This document shows, piece after piece, positions 1 through 8,713 of a DNA stretch of 64,000 nucleotides (position 1 is the first letter of the stretch; every line of letters starts with the position of its first letter). The notes beneath the pieces are model-generated. The model was not told the DNA's origin and did no database searches. It saw only the letters and a program-made list of their open reading frames with translations. Made by a program: the position numbers and the translations under genes. This stretch comes from Actinoplanes missouriensis 431 (GTDB lineage Bacteria; Actinomycetota; Actinomycetes; Mycobacteriales; Micromonosporaceae): NCBI RefSeq assembly GCF_000284295.1, contig NC_017093.1, forward strand, positions 8,709,467 to 8,773,466. The letters run 5' to 3'.

Positions 1-1
1 A

Positions 2-3000
2 TACTCGCGGGCCTGCAGCCGTGACCTGACCCTGCCGAACCTGGCGTGGTGGGCCCGGCGCAAGGGGATCGCCCTGCTCGGCACCGGCGACTTCACCCAT
101 CCGGCCTGGTTCGAGCATCTGAAGGAGAGCCTGAAACCGGCCGAGCCGGGCCTGTTCCGCCTGGCCGAGGCCGAGGAGCAGGCGGTGACCAGGCGGCTGC
201 CCGGATCGCTGAGCGGCACCGCGCCGGCCCGCTTCATGCTGAGCGTCGAGATCTCCACGATCTACAAGCGCGACGACCGGACCCGCAAGGTCCACCACCT
301 TTTGTACGCCCCCGACTTCGCCAGCGTGCAGAAGATCAACACGGCGCTGGCCCGGATCGGCAACCTGACCGCGGACGGCCGCCCGATCCTCGGCCTGGAC
401 TCCCGCGACCTGCTGGAGATCACCCTCGAGTCCGGCGGCTACCTGATCCCCGCGCACATCTGGACGCCCTGGTTCTCGGCGCTCGGCTCCAAGTCCGGCT
501 TCGACGCGATCGCCGACTGCTACGCCGACCTGGCCGACCACGTCACGGCGGTGGAGACCGGACTCTCCTCGGACCCGGAGATGAACTGGCGGGTCTCCAG
601 CCTCGACCGCTACCGCCTCGTGTCGAACTCCGACGCGCACTCGCCGGCCGCGCTGGCCCGGGAGGCGACGCTCTTCTCCGGTACGCCCGACTACTTCGCG
701 GTGAAGGATGGGGTCGGCCTGGCCGGCACGATCGAGTTCTTCCCGGAGGAGGGCAAGTACCACGCCGACGGGCACCGCGCCTGCGGCGTGAACTGGGAGC
801 CGTCGCGGACCCGCGAGGCGGCCGGCCGCTGCCCCGAGTGCGGCCGCCCGCTGACCATCGGCGTGCAGAGCCGGGTCGAGGACCTGGCGGACCGTCCGGT
901 GGGCTTCCGCAAGGAGCAGCACGTCGAGCACCTGATCCAGCTGCACGAGATCCTCGGCGAGATCAACGGTGTCGGCCCGAAGTCGAAGACCGTCGAGGCC
1001 CAGCTGAACCATCTGGTCGCGACGCTCGGCCCGGAACTGGAGATCCTGCGTCACGTGCCGGTCGACGAGATCGGCAAGGCCGGCGGCGAGGAGCTGCGCG
1101 AGGCGATCACCCGGCTGCGGCGCGGCGACGTGCGACGCGTCCCCGGGTACGACGGCGAGTACGGCGTGATCACCCTGTTCGAGCCCGGTGAGCTGCGCAA
1201 CCGCAACAGTGCTCCGCAGGTGGAGACGCTCTTCGACATGCTGCCGGCGTCGGTGCCGAACCCGCCGAAGCCGAAGGCCGCCCCGGAGAAGCCGAAGCCC
1301 AAGGCCGCGAAGAAGCCCGCGGAGAAGCCCGCGCCGCCCCCGCTGGCGCCGCCGCCCAGCCCGCACGAGCCGTTCGAGCCGATGCTGGCCGGGATGGAGG
1401 AGGTCGGCACCGGCCTGCTGGACCGCCTCGACGCGATGCAGCGCGTGGCCGCGTCCGCGCCCGGCGGCCCGCTGCTGATCGTGGCCGGGCCGGGCACCGG
1501 CAAGACCCGCACGCTGACGCACCGGATCGCGTACCTCTGCGCCGAGCTGGGTGTCTTCCCGGAGCGGTGCCTGGCCATCACGTTCACCCGGCGTGCCGCC
1601 ACCGAGCTGAAGGAGCGGCTGGACGCGCTTCTCGGGGACGTGGCCGAGGACATCACGGTCGGCACGTTCCACTCGCTGGGCCTGACCGTGCTGAAGGAGA
1701 ACGCCAAGGCGGCCGGGCTCGGCGCCAACTGGCGGATCGCCGACGAGCACGAGCAGGCGCAGGCCCGCGAGCAGGCCGGCACGGACGACGCCGGGTACCG
1801 CAAGCTGCTCCGCCAGCAGGATCTGGTCGACCTGGACGATCTGATCAGCCTGCCGGTGACGCTGCTGCGCGAGGACCCCGCGCTTGTCGAGAGGTACCGC
1901 CGGCGCTGGCAGTGGATCTTCGTGGACGAGTACCAGGACGTCGACGAGCTGCAGTACGAGCTGCTGCGCCTGCTCAGCCCGCCGGACGGCAACCTGTGCG
2001 CGATCGGCGACCCGGACCAGGCGATCTACTCGTTCCGCGGCGCCGACGTCCGGTACTTCCTGCGCTTCAACACCGACTTCGTGGACGCCCGGCTGGTCCG
2101 GCTGACCCGCAACTACCGGTCGTCGGCACCGATCCTGGCCGCCGCGGTGCAGGCCATCGCGCCGTCCACGCTCGTCAGCGGCCGCCGGCTGGACCCGGCC
2201 CGGCTCGACCCGGAAGCCCCGCTGGTCGGCCGCTATCCGGCGCGCAGCGTCTCCGACGAGGCCGACTTCGTGGTGCGGACCATCGACGAGCTGGTCGGTG
2301 GCCTCTCCCACCGTTCGCTGGACTCGGGCCGGGTCGACTCCCGCGCCGCGGTGGCCGGGACCCTGTCCTTCTCGGACGTCGCGGTGCTGTACCGCACCGA
2401 CGCCCAGTCCGGTCCGATCCTGGACGCGCTGTCCCGCGCCGGCGTGCCGGTCCAGAAGCGCTCGCACAACCGGCTGCGCCACCGGCCGGGCGTCCAGGTG
2501 ATCGCCCGCGAGCTGCGGCACGCGGACGGCTCTGGCGGACCGCTCGCGGCACGGGTCCGGCTCGCTGCCCAGACGCTCGCCCAGCGGTACGCGACACCGA
2601 CGCTCGACGGCGACCAGCTGGCCCCCGAGGACGTGTGGTCGGCGGCCGACCTGCTGGCGCCGCTGGCCGAGCGGGTCGGTGACGACCTGCCCCAGTTCCT
2701 GCAGCAGCTGGAGACCGGCGCCGAGGTGGACGCGCTGGACCCGCGTGCCGAGGCGGTCAACCTGCTCACCCTGCACGCCGCGAAGGGCCTGGAGTTCCCG
2801 GTGGTCTTCCTGGTCGGCTGCGAGGACGGCCTGCTGCCGCTGCGCTGGCCCGGCTCGACGCCGACCGACGACGAGATCGCCGAGGAGCGGCGGCTCTTCT
2901 TCGTCGGCCTCACCCGGGCGCAGGACCGGCTCTACGTGAGCTACTCGGCGAAGCGGTCCCGGCACGGCAGCGAGCGGGAGCAGGCGCCCACGCCGTTCCT

Positions 3001-3085
3001 CGACGTGATCGACTCGGGCCTGTTCGAACGGCTCGGTGAGGCAGCACCGGCAAAACCGAAGGACCGCCAGCTCAGACTGCTGTGA
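2..3085 (+). CDS. EndoQ-type PHP nuclease fused to UvrD/Rep helicase (5' partial)
   Basis: The frame is open to the left edge, so the N-terminus is missing; about 1027 residues remain. The first ~330 residues match the endonuclease Q family (TIGR00375, PHP fold): YSRACS, LGTGDFTHP, VHHLL, PAHIWTPW, CYADL and SNSDAHSP, plus a zinc-finger-like CPECGRP and a helix-hairpin-helix-like INGVGPKS. A Pro/Lys/Ala linker (about 1250-1370) leads into a complete UvrD/Rep superfamily 1 helicase: Walker A GPGTGKT (about residue 495), Walker B VDEYQD, GDPDQAIYSFRGAD, NYRSS, LHAAKGLEFPVVFL and FVGLTRAQDRLYVS. EndoQ proteins nick DNA next to deaminated bases; UvrD unwinds from nicks. A combined repair enzyme is therefore inferred. 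The true start lies upstream of the window. Confidence 0.9.
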   Translation, partial: YSRACSRDLTLPNLAWWARRKGIALLGTGDFTHPAWFEHLKESLKPAEPGLFRLAEAEEQAVTRRLPGSLSGTAPARFMLSVEISTIYKRDDRTRKVHHLLYAPDFASVQKINTALARIGNLTADGRPILGLDSRDLLEITLESGGYLIPAHIWTPWFSALGSKSGFDAIADCYADLADHVTAVETGLSSDPEMNWRVSSLDRYRLVSNSDAHSPAALAREATLFSGTPDYFAVKDGVGLAGTIEFFPEEGKYHADGHRACGVNWEPSRTREAAGRCPECGRPLTIGVQSRVEDLADRPVGFRKEQHVEHLIQLHEILGEINGVGPKSKTVEAQLNHLVATLGPELEILRHVPVDEIGKAGGEELREAITRLRRGDVRRVPGYDGEYGVITLFEPGELRNRNSAPQVETLFDMLPASVPNPPKPKAAPEKPKPKAAKKPAEKPAPPPLAPPPSPHEPFEPMLAGMEEVGTGLLDRLDAMQRVAASAPGGPLLIVAGPGTGKTRTLTHRIAYLCAELGVFPERCLAITFTRRAATELKERLDALLGDVAEDITVGTFHSLGLTVLKENAKAAGLGANWRIADEHEQAQAREQAGTDDAGYRKLLRQQDLVDLDDLISLPVTLLREDPALVERYRRRWQWIFVDEYQDVDELQYELLRLLSPPDGNLCAIGDPDQAIYSFRGADVRYFLRFNTDFVDARLVRLTRNYRSSAPILAAAVQAIAPSTLVSGRRLDPARLDPEAPLVGRYPARSVSDEADFVVRTIDELVGGLSHRSLDSGRVDSRAAVAGTLSFSDVAVLYRTDAQSGPILDALSRAGVPVQKRSHNRLRHRPGVQVIARELRHADGSGGPLAARVRLAAQTLAQRYATPTLDGDQLAPEDVWSAADLLAPLAERVGDDLPQFLQQLETGAEVDALDPRAEAVNLLTLHAAKGLEFPVVFLVGCEDGLLPLRWPGSTPTDDEIAEERRLFFVGLTRAQDRLYVSYSAKRSRHGSEREQAPTPFLDVIDSGLFERLGEAAPAKPKDRQLRLL

Positions 3086-3109
3086 ACGGGTCAGGCCCGG
3101 GGCGCCGGC

Positions 3110-3796
3110 TCAGACCGCTGTGATCCCGATCAGGGCGCCGGCCAGCAGCGCCGGGCCGAACGGGAGCGCCCGCTCGCCGCCGGCCCGCCGGGTGATCAGC
3201 AGCCAGGCCGCGATCCCGCCGTTGATCGCATGGGCGGCCGCGAAGCCGACGGCCACGGCCGTCCAGCCGCCGAAGCCCAGGACGAACCCGAGGACCGCGC
3301 CCAGCTTCACGTCGCCGAGGCCGAGTCCCCGGCCGGGAAGCAGGGCCAGGAACAGGTAGAACGCGCCGACCACCGCGCCCGCGGCGAGCGCCACCGGGAG
3401 CCGGGCCGGCACGGCGAGACCCGCACCGGCGACGACCGCGAAGAGAGCCACCAGCGGATCGGGGAGGCGCAGGCAGCGCCGGTCGACGGCGGCCAGCAGC
3501 ACGCCGAGGACCGTCGCGACGAGCAGGAGCGGGAGTCGCGCAGCCGGACCGGACGTGACGGCCAGCAGACCGGCGGCCGCAGCGCTCACGACGACCGTAC
3601 CCGGAACTGGATGATCGACCCGACGCCCGGCGTGCGGGCAGACCGCACCGGCCCGGCACCAGCCGGGGAAGCCGGCGGCGAACCGCCTGCCGCACGCGAC
3701 GCAGGCCGCGCGTGGCGGAACGCCTGCGGCGACCGACAGCCGGTACGCGACGCGGGGCACGAACGCCGCTGAGGCGCCGCCGAAGACGATTGCCAT
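3110..3796 (-). CDS. A24-family prepilin peptidase-like membrane protein
   Basis: About 228 residues, strongly hydrophobic with several membrane segments. It carries the two aspartates of the type IV prepilin peptidase family: one in AAVDRRCLRLPDPL and one in the GLGDVKLG (GxGD) motif. These inner-membrane aspartic proteases cut leader peptides of type IV pilins or related flp/tad pilins. The N-terminal methyltransferase-like domain is reduced to a cysteine-containing stretch (CVACGRR...CPHAG). The ATG at 3796 (MAIVFGG) is preferred because upstream residues are not membrane-like and would run into the divergent gene. No pilin genes are nearby, so the substrate is unknown. Confidence 0.8.
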   Translation of the reverse strand: MAIVFGGASAAFVPRVAYRLSVAAGVPPRAACVACGRRFAAGFPGWCRAGAVCPHAGRRVDHPVPGTVVVSAAAAGLLAVTSGPAARLPLLLVATVLGVLLAAVDRRCLRLPDPLVALFAVVAGAGLAVPARLPVALAAGAVVGAFYLFLALLPGRGLGLGDVKLGAVLGFVLGFGGWTAVAVGFAAAHAINGGIAAWLLITRRAGGERALPFGPALLAGALIGITAV

Positions 3797-3952
3797 GATC
3801 ACTAATGGTGATGACACGATCGGGGACGGTAATGTCTGGTCCGCCCCGACGGGGATCGGGTTGCCGACAAAGCCCGCGATTCCGGCAAGGTCCCGATACG
3901 TGCCGCACGCTACCGTGTCAGGCAGCCGAGTCCGCTTTCTGGAGGAACCCCG

Positions 3953-4558
3953 ATGTCGCAGAACGGGCCGTTCCCCGGTCAGCCGTGGCCGGGCAAGAAC
4001 GACGGCCAGAACACCGACGAGCCTTACGCGGAACCGTCCGACCCCTGGAGTGAGCACGAGCAGCCCTGGAGCCCGGCGCCCGCGCCACCGCTTCCGGCCC
4101 AGCCGGCGTACGCGCCACAGTGGAACCAGCGGCCGGCCCGGCGAGGCTTTCCGACGACCGTCGTGGTCGCACTGGTGTGCCTGCTGGTCGGGGCCGGGGT
4201 CGGGATCGGCGTCTGGTTCCTGGTGGGACGCGACGACCCGCCGCCGCCGATCGCCGCCGAGCCCACCACTCCGGGTGGCACCGGTCCGCGGCCGCAGACC
4301 AGCGAGGACGCCCGGTTCGCGACGAAAGGCCAGTGCGTCCGCAACGACGGCAGCAACCTGGAGCCGAAACTTCGCGTGGTGGCGTGTGCCGCGAACACCT
4401 ATGAGGTGCTGAAACGCATCGACGGGCGGACGACCGGCGACAAGGACGCGATGGGCAAGTGCGCGAAGGTCGAGGGGTACACCAAGTGGTACTACTACGA
4501 CACCGAATACGACGACGTCGACGTGGTTCTCTGTCTCCGCGAGTATGGGAAGGTCTAG
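3953..4558 (+). CDS. Single-pass membrane protein, LppU/SCO3897-like
   Basis: 201 residues: a Pro/Gln-rich cytoplasmic region (1-60), one transmembrane helix (TTVVVALVCLLVGAGVGIG, about 66-84), then a small external domain. The external domain has paired cysteines (GQCVRND, VVACAAN, GKCAKV, VLCLRE) and many tyrosines near the end, resembling the actinobacterial LppU/SCO3897 lipoprotein family. An AGGA ribosome site (aggaacccc) precedes the ATG. It is divergent from the prepilin peptidase. Function unknown; family placement is by resemblance only. Confidence 0.7.
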   Translation: MSQNGPFPGQPWPGKNDGQNTDEPYAEPSDPWSEHEQPWSPAPAPPLPAQPAYAPQWNQRPARRGFPTTVVVALVCLLVGAGVGIGVWFLVGRDDPPPPIAAEPTTPGGTGPRPQTSEDARFATKGQCVRNDGSNLEPKLRVVACAANTYEVLKRIDGRTTGDKDAMGKCAKVEGYTKWYYYDTEYDDVDVVLCLREYGKV

Positions 4559-4631
4559 CGATTTTGCTAGACAGCGTTAGACGACTGTCGAGAGTGGTTT
4601 CTCGCGGACTCTAGCTTTCTCGCTAGACAGC
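4553..4631. promoter_or_regulatory. CTAGAC-type repeats upstream of the AAA ATPase
   Basis: The 10-mer GCTAGACAGC occurs twice in direct orientation, at 4566-4575 and 4622-4631. The first copy also pairs with GTCTAGC at 4553-4559 as a 7-bp hairpin overlapping the end of the preceding gene. Partial copies (GTTAGAC near 4577, TCTAGC near 4611) lie between. The block ends about 20 bases before the ATPase ATG. A repressor or activator site is inferred; a short terminator is the alternative. Confidence 0.4.
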
Positions 4632-4649
4632 CCGATACTGTGCTACGGC

Positions 4650-5855
4650 ATGGATCCCGTGCGGAACCCGTACGCTCCGGGTGCCGGCCAGCGCCCACCC
4701 GAGCTCGCCGGTCGCGACCGTGAGCTGGACGTCTTCGACGTCGTGCTGGAACGGGTGGCCCGTGGCCGCCCGGAGCGCAGCCTGGTCCTGACCGGCCTGC
4801 GTGGCGTCGGCAAGACGGTTCTGCTCAACACGTTGCGCTCCGCGGCGATCGGCCGGCTCTGGGGCACCGGCAAGATCGAGGCCCGGCCGGATCAGTCGCT
4901 GCGCCGCCCGGTCTCCGGCGCGCTGCACATGGCGATCCGCGAGCTGGCGCCGCACCACCGTGATCCGGACCGGGTCGACGAGGTGCTCGGCGTGCTCAAG
5001 GCGTTCGCGCTGCGGGCCAACGACGGCAACGCCAAGCTGCGAGACCGCTGGGCGCCCGGCATCGACGTGCCACCGGCCCGCGGCCGCGCCGACTCCGGCG
5101 ACATCGAGATCGACCTGGTCGAGCTCTTCACCGACGCGGCCTCGCTCGCCACCGACGTCGGCACCGGGATCGCCCTGTTCATCGACGAGATGCAGGACCT
5201 CAGCGCCACCGACGTGTCGGCGCTCTGCGCGGCCTGCCACGAGCTGTCCCAGCTCGGCGCGCCGCTGATCGTGGTCGGTGCCGGCCTGCCTCACCTGCCG
5301 GCCGTGCTCTCGGCCGCCAAGTCGTACTCGGAGCGGCTCTTCCGGTACGCGCGGATCGACCGGCTGGACCGCGACGCCGCCGACCTGGCGCTGGGTGTGC
5401 CGGCCGAGCGGGAGGGCGTGGAGTACGAGCAGGACGCGCTCGACCTGCTCTACGAGAAGTCCGGCGGCTATCCGTACTTCGTGCAGGCGTACGGGAAGGC
5501 GACCTGGGACCACGCGCCGCAGACCCCGATCACTGCGAACGACGTGCAGGTGGCGGCGCCGGAGGCGGAGGGCGAGCTGGCGGTCGGCTTCTTCGGCTCC
5601 CGGTTCGAGCGGGCCACCCCGGCCGAGCGGGAGTACATGCGGGCCATGGCGGTGCTCTCCGGCGACCCCGGCAACGACATGGATGCGGCGGTCCCGACGT
5701 CGGACATCGCCACGTCGCTGGGCCGCAAGCCGGCCAGCCTCTCCCCGGCCCGCGACGCGCTGATCAAAAAGGGACTCATCTACTCGGGTGAACGGGGCAC
5801 TGTCGCGTTCACCGTCCCGCACTTCGGTCGCTACCTCAGAACGCAGCCGGTATGA
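4650..5855 (+). CDS. AAA/ORC1-like ATPase
   Basis: 401 residues. Walker A is GLRGVGKT at residues 49-56 and Walker B is IALFIDEMQ (about 172-180). A C-terminal winged-helix-like region (YMRAMAVLSGD...TSLGRKPASLSPARDALIKKGLIY) follows, the layout of the small AAA16/archaeal-type ATPases related to ORC1/Cdc6. Such proteins are often annotated only as ATP-binding proteins in actinomycetes; the partner and reaction are unknown. The ATG at 4650 has no clear ribosome site; GTG at 4659 is an alternative. It stands alone, with a repeat-rich upstream region. Confidence 0.8.
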   Translation: MDPVRNPYAPGAGQRPPELAGRDRELDVFDVVLERVARGRPERSLVLTGLRGVGKTVLLNTLRSAAIGRLWGTGKIEARPDQSLRRPVSGALHMAIRELAPHHRDPDRVDEVLGVLKAFALRANDGNAKLRDRWAPGIDVPPARGRADSGDIEIDLVELFTDAASLATDVGTGIALFIDEMQDLSATDVSALCAACHELSQLGAPLIVVGAGLPHLPAVLSAAKSYSERLFRYARIDRLDRDAADLALGVPAEREGVEYEQDALDLLYEKSGGYPYFVQAYGKATWDHAPQTPITANDVQVAAPEAEGELAVGFFGSRFERATPAEREYMRAMAVLSGDPGNDMDAAVPTSDIATSLGRKPASLSPARDALIKKGLIYSGERGTVAFTVPHFGRYLRTQPV

Positions 5856-5883
5856 CTCGGTCGCTACGGGTATAACGAAGTTC

Positions 5884-6450
5884 ATGAAGCCCGTACGCAC
5901 CGCTGCCCGAGCCATGCTCGCCTCGATCTTCGTGATCAGCGGGGTCCGCGTGCTTCTCCAGCCCGGTGAGGATCGGGTCGCGGCGGCCCGGCGTTTCACC
6001 CCGCTGCTGGAGAAGGCGGATCCGCGCCTGCCCACCGACCCCGCGACCCTGGTCCGGGCGAAGGCCGCCACCGATGTGGTGGCCGGCCTCGCCCTCGCGA
6101 CAGGTCGTTTCACCCGCCCGGCCGCCGCGGTTCTCGCCGCCGGTCTGCTGCCGACCACGTTCGCCGGCCACCCGTTCTGGACCGCGCCCAAGGAGGAGCG
6201 GGCCAACCAGCAGAACCACTTCCTCAAGAACCTGGGTCTGCTCGGCGGTCTGCTGCTCGCGGCCGCGGACACCGAGGGCAAGCCGGGTCTGCTCTACCGC
6301 ACGTCGCACGCCGTCGATCGCGGCCAGCGCTCGATGAGCCACGCGGTCGGCCGGTCGCGGCGCGAGGTCCGGCGAGCCATGCGCACCGCGAAGCGGGAGG
6401 CCCGCATCGCCGCCCTCTCCGCGACCGCCGCGCGCAAGCTGCCCGGCTGA
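5884..6450 (+). CDS. DoxX family membrane protein
   Basis: 188 residues from the ATG at 5884 (MKPVRTAARAMLASIF). It has a DoxX-like core of four hydrophobic segments: ASIFVISGVRVLLQ, AKAATDVVAGLALATGRF, AAAVLAAGLLPTTFAGHPFW and FLKNLGLLGGLLLAA. The C-terminal ~45 residues are highly basic (RSRREVRRAMRTAKREAR), probably a cytoplasmic tail. DoxX proteins are small membrane proteins linked to redox or thiosulfate metabolism, but the role here is not defined. A longer in-frame start (5788) overlaps the ATPase and is less likely. Confidence 0.8.
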   Translation: MKPVRTAARAMLASIFVISGVRVLLQPGEDRVAAARRFTPLLEKADPRLPTDPATLVRAKAATDVVAGLALATGRFTRPAAAVLAAGLLPTTFAGHPFWTAPKEERANQQNHFLKNLGLLGGLLLAAADTEGKPGLLYRTSHAVDRGQRSMSHAVGRSRREVRRAMRTAKREARIAALSATAARKLPG

Positions 6451-6706
6451 GCGCGATCCACTCGTCCGGCTGAACGTCACACGTAGTGTGCGCGGGAGGC
6501 CGGACTAGTTTGTCCGGATAACAACCTCTACGCGGCCTTTGCGTTAAAGCCGACGAGGGGCCGCACGGTCGGTCTGCGCACTCTGAGCTCACTTCCGCCC
6601 GGCTACACACTGCCGCCCGCACTCCTCCAGTCTGCCCTGCTCACGGGCGTGGAAGAGGCGGGCGACAGCTGTGCCGTGCCCGGAGGACGAGACGGGGGTC
6701 GCCACC

Positions 6707-8068
6707 ATGCCGGCAATCGAGATGGCGGAACGCTGCGCTGCGCGCCGAAGGTCCGTGCGGCTTGCGCTGGGCGGTCTGGCGACGCTTCTGCTGCTCACCC
6801 TCTGTTTTCAGAGGTACGGCCTGAGCACCCTCGACGTCGAACTGGCGGCGATCCGCTCGTGGATCGTCGGGGACGGGCTCTACGCGTACCGGGAAAGTGG
6901 CACCCAAGCCGGCGCCGCGCTCTCCCCGGCCCTGGCCCTGCTGATCGCGCCCCTTGCCGTCGTCCCGCTGCCGGTCGCCGGCTGGCTGCTCGCGCTCGCC
7001 GGCCTCGGCGCGCTGCTCGTGTCACTGATGGTGCTGACCGGTCCGATCGCCCGTCGCTTCGGCCGGGCACGCGCCCCGATGGTCCTCGCACTCGCCGCCG
7101 CGGCCCTGCTCACCGGCCCGGTCCGCGCCACGATCGGACTGGGCCGGGTCGACCTGCTGCTGTTCGCCCTGATCATGGCGGATCTGGTCGCCCTGCGCCG
7201 GGCCGCGTGGGCGCGCAGCCGCTGGCGGGCCGGCCGCCCGGTCCGGGGCATCTGGTGGCCCGGCCACGCCTGGAGCAACGGTCCCCCGGACTCGTTCGCC
7301 GGACGGGCCCGCCGGATTTGGCGCACCGGATCCTGGGCCGGCGCCGGCATCGGACTGGCCACCGCGCTGGCCCCCGGGCCGGTCCTGCTGATCGTTTACC
7401 TGCTCGTCTCCCGGCAGCGGCGAGCCGCGTTCACTGCCCTCGCCACCGCCGTCGTGGTCACCCTCTGCGCCGCCGTCTCGGCCCCCGGCGAGACCATGAC
7501 CTGGTACGGGTCGACACTCTGGGAACTCGACCGGACCGTCCCGATCAGCGACCCCGGCAACCAGTCACTGGCCGGCGCGCTGGCCCGGCTCTACGGCTTC
7601 ACCGCGCCGCCCGTGCTGGTCTGGGCGTCGTTCGGAGTGCTGCTGCTGGCGGTCGGCCTGGTCCGGGCCCGCTCGGCGCACGGCGACGGCGACGAGACGG
7701 CCGCGTTCGCCCTGGTCGGTCTCGCGGGCGCGGCGGCCGGGCCGGTCACCGCCCCGGGTGAGGCGATCTGGTTGCTCCCGGCCGTCCTGATCCTCGCCGA
7801 CGAGGTGCTGCGGCGGCGGTGGGGCGGGCGGCTGCCACGGTCCCGCTTCACCGGCGCGGGGTTCGCCGTGCTGGGCGTGATCGGCTGTGCGCTGCTCGTG
7901 GCGGACCCGTTCGGCGCCGTCACCTGGAACGGGTACGCCCTGCTGCTGATCCTGCTGGTCAACGCCCTTCCGTGGCGGCACGACAGCCGGCCCGCGCTGC
8001 CGAGCGCTCCGGCCCGCCGGCTGGCCGCGATTCCGGTGCCCCGAGGCGCGCCCCGACCCACCTGCTGA
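6707..8068 (+). CDS. GT87-like (DUF2029) polyprenol-sugar mannosyltransferase-type membrane protein
   Basis: About 453 residues with around ten hydrophobic helices and the pattern of the GT87/DUF2029 family: an early luminal loop with an acidic residue after TM1 (LSTLDVELAAIRSWIVGDGLYAY) and LLLFALIMADL later. Actinobacterial GT-C enzymes use polyprenyl-phospho-mannose on envelope glycolipids; this substrate is inference. The ATG at 6707 follows GGGGG; GTG 6671 and ATG 6722 are alternatives. The preceding 256 bases (6451-6706) hold no gene, only a small CACAC/GTGTG inverted repeat near 6478. Confidence 0.75.
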   Translation: MPAIEMAERCAARRRSVRLALGGLATLLLLTLCFQRYGLSTLDVELAAIRSWIVGDGLYAYRESGTQAGAALSPALALLIAPLAVVPLPVAGWLLALAGLGALLVSLMVLTGPIARRFGRARAPMVLALAAAALLTGPVRATIGLGRVDLLLFALIMADLVALRRAAWARSRWRAGRPVRGIWWPGHAWSNGPPDSFAGRARRIWRTGSWAGAGIGLATALAPGPVLLIVYLLVSRQRRAAFTALATAVVVTLCAAVSAPGETMTWYGSTLWELDRTVPISDPGNQSLAGALARLYGFTAPPVLVWASFGVLLLAVGLVRARSAHGDGDETAAFALVGLAGAAAGPVTAPGEAIWLLPAVLILADEVLRRRWGGRLPRSRFTGAGFAVLGVIGCALLVADPFGAVTWNGYALLLILLVNALPWRHDSRPALPSAPARRLAAIPVPRGAPRPTC

Positions 8069-8278
8069 GCCCGGCGCCCCCGAACCCGAACTCGGCAACC
8101 CGCCTGTGTGGACTTGGGGCGCGCTCCGCACCCGAACTCCCCGCACAGCGCGAAAACCCGCTGCGTGCACGCGGGACTCGGGGTGAGCGTGCGCGCCGTC
8201 GCCGGGGCCGGCGGCGGGGCGCGCCGGGGCATGGACGTCAGTGCCGGAGTGGGCGGGACTTCGGTCCGTGCGTACCTT

Positions 8279-8713
8279 TCAAGGGCAGTTGACCCATTCT
8301 TCGGCGCCGTCCTTGAAGACCTGGCGCTTCCAGATCGGCAGGCGGGCCTTGGCCTCGTCGACCAGGCGGGCGCAGGCCTCGAACGCGGCGGCCCGGTGCG
8401 CGGTGCTGACCGACGCGACGAGAGCGACGTCGCCGATCTGGAGGGTGCCGATCCGGTGCGAGACCGCGACGGCGAAGACGGCCGGGTCCGCAGCGATCTC
8501 CTCGGCCACCTCGCGCAGGATCTTGGCGGCGGTGGGGTGGCCCTCGTATTCCAGCAGGGTCACGCCGCGGCCGTGGTCGTGGTCGCGGACCACGCCCTGG
8601 AAGGAGACCACCGCACCGGCGCGCGGATCGGCGACCGCTGCCTCGTGTGCGGCCAGGTCCAATGGCTCGTCGACGACCTCGGCGTGGGTCACCACACCAA
8701 CCGTGTCAGTCAT
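8279..8713 (-). CDS. moaE: Molybdopterin synthase catalytic subunit MoaE
   Basis: 144 residues, normal MoaE length. Family motifs visible: AGAVVSFQGVVRDHDHG, LEYEGHPTAA, VSHRIGTLQIGDVALV, HRAAAFEAC and the C-terminal PIWKRQVFKDGAEEW with the catalytic lysine. With MoaD it inserts two sulfurs into cyclic pyranopterin monophosphate to make molybdopterin. It is last in the minus-strand Moco operon, its ATG overlapping the moeA stop as TGATG. MoaD is not in the window. Confidence 0.95.
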   Translation of the reverse strand: MTDTVGVVTHAEVVDEPLDLAAHEAAVADPRAGAVVSFQGVVRDHDHGRGVTLLEYEGHPTAAKILREVAEEIAADPAVFAVAVSHRIGTLQIGDVALVASVSTAHRAAAFEACARLVDEAKARLPIWKRQVFKDGAEEWVNCP

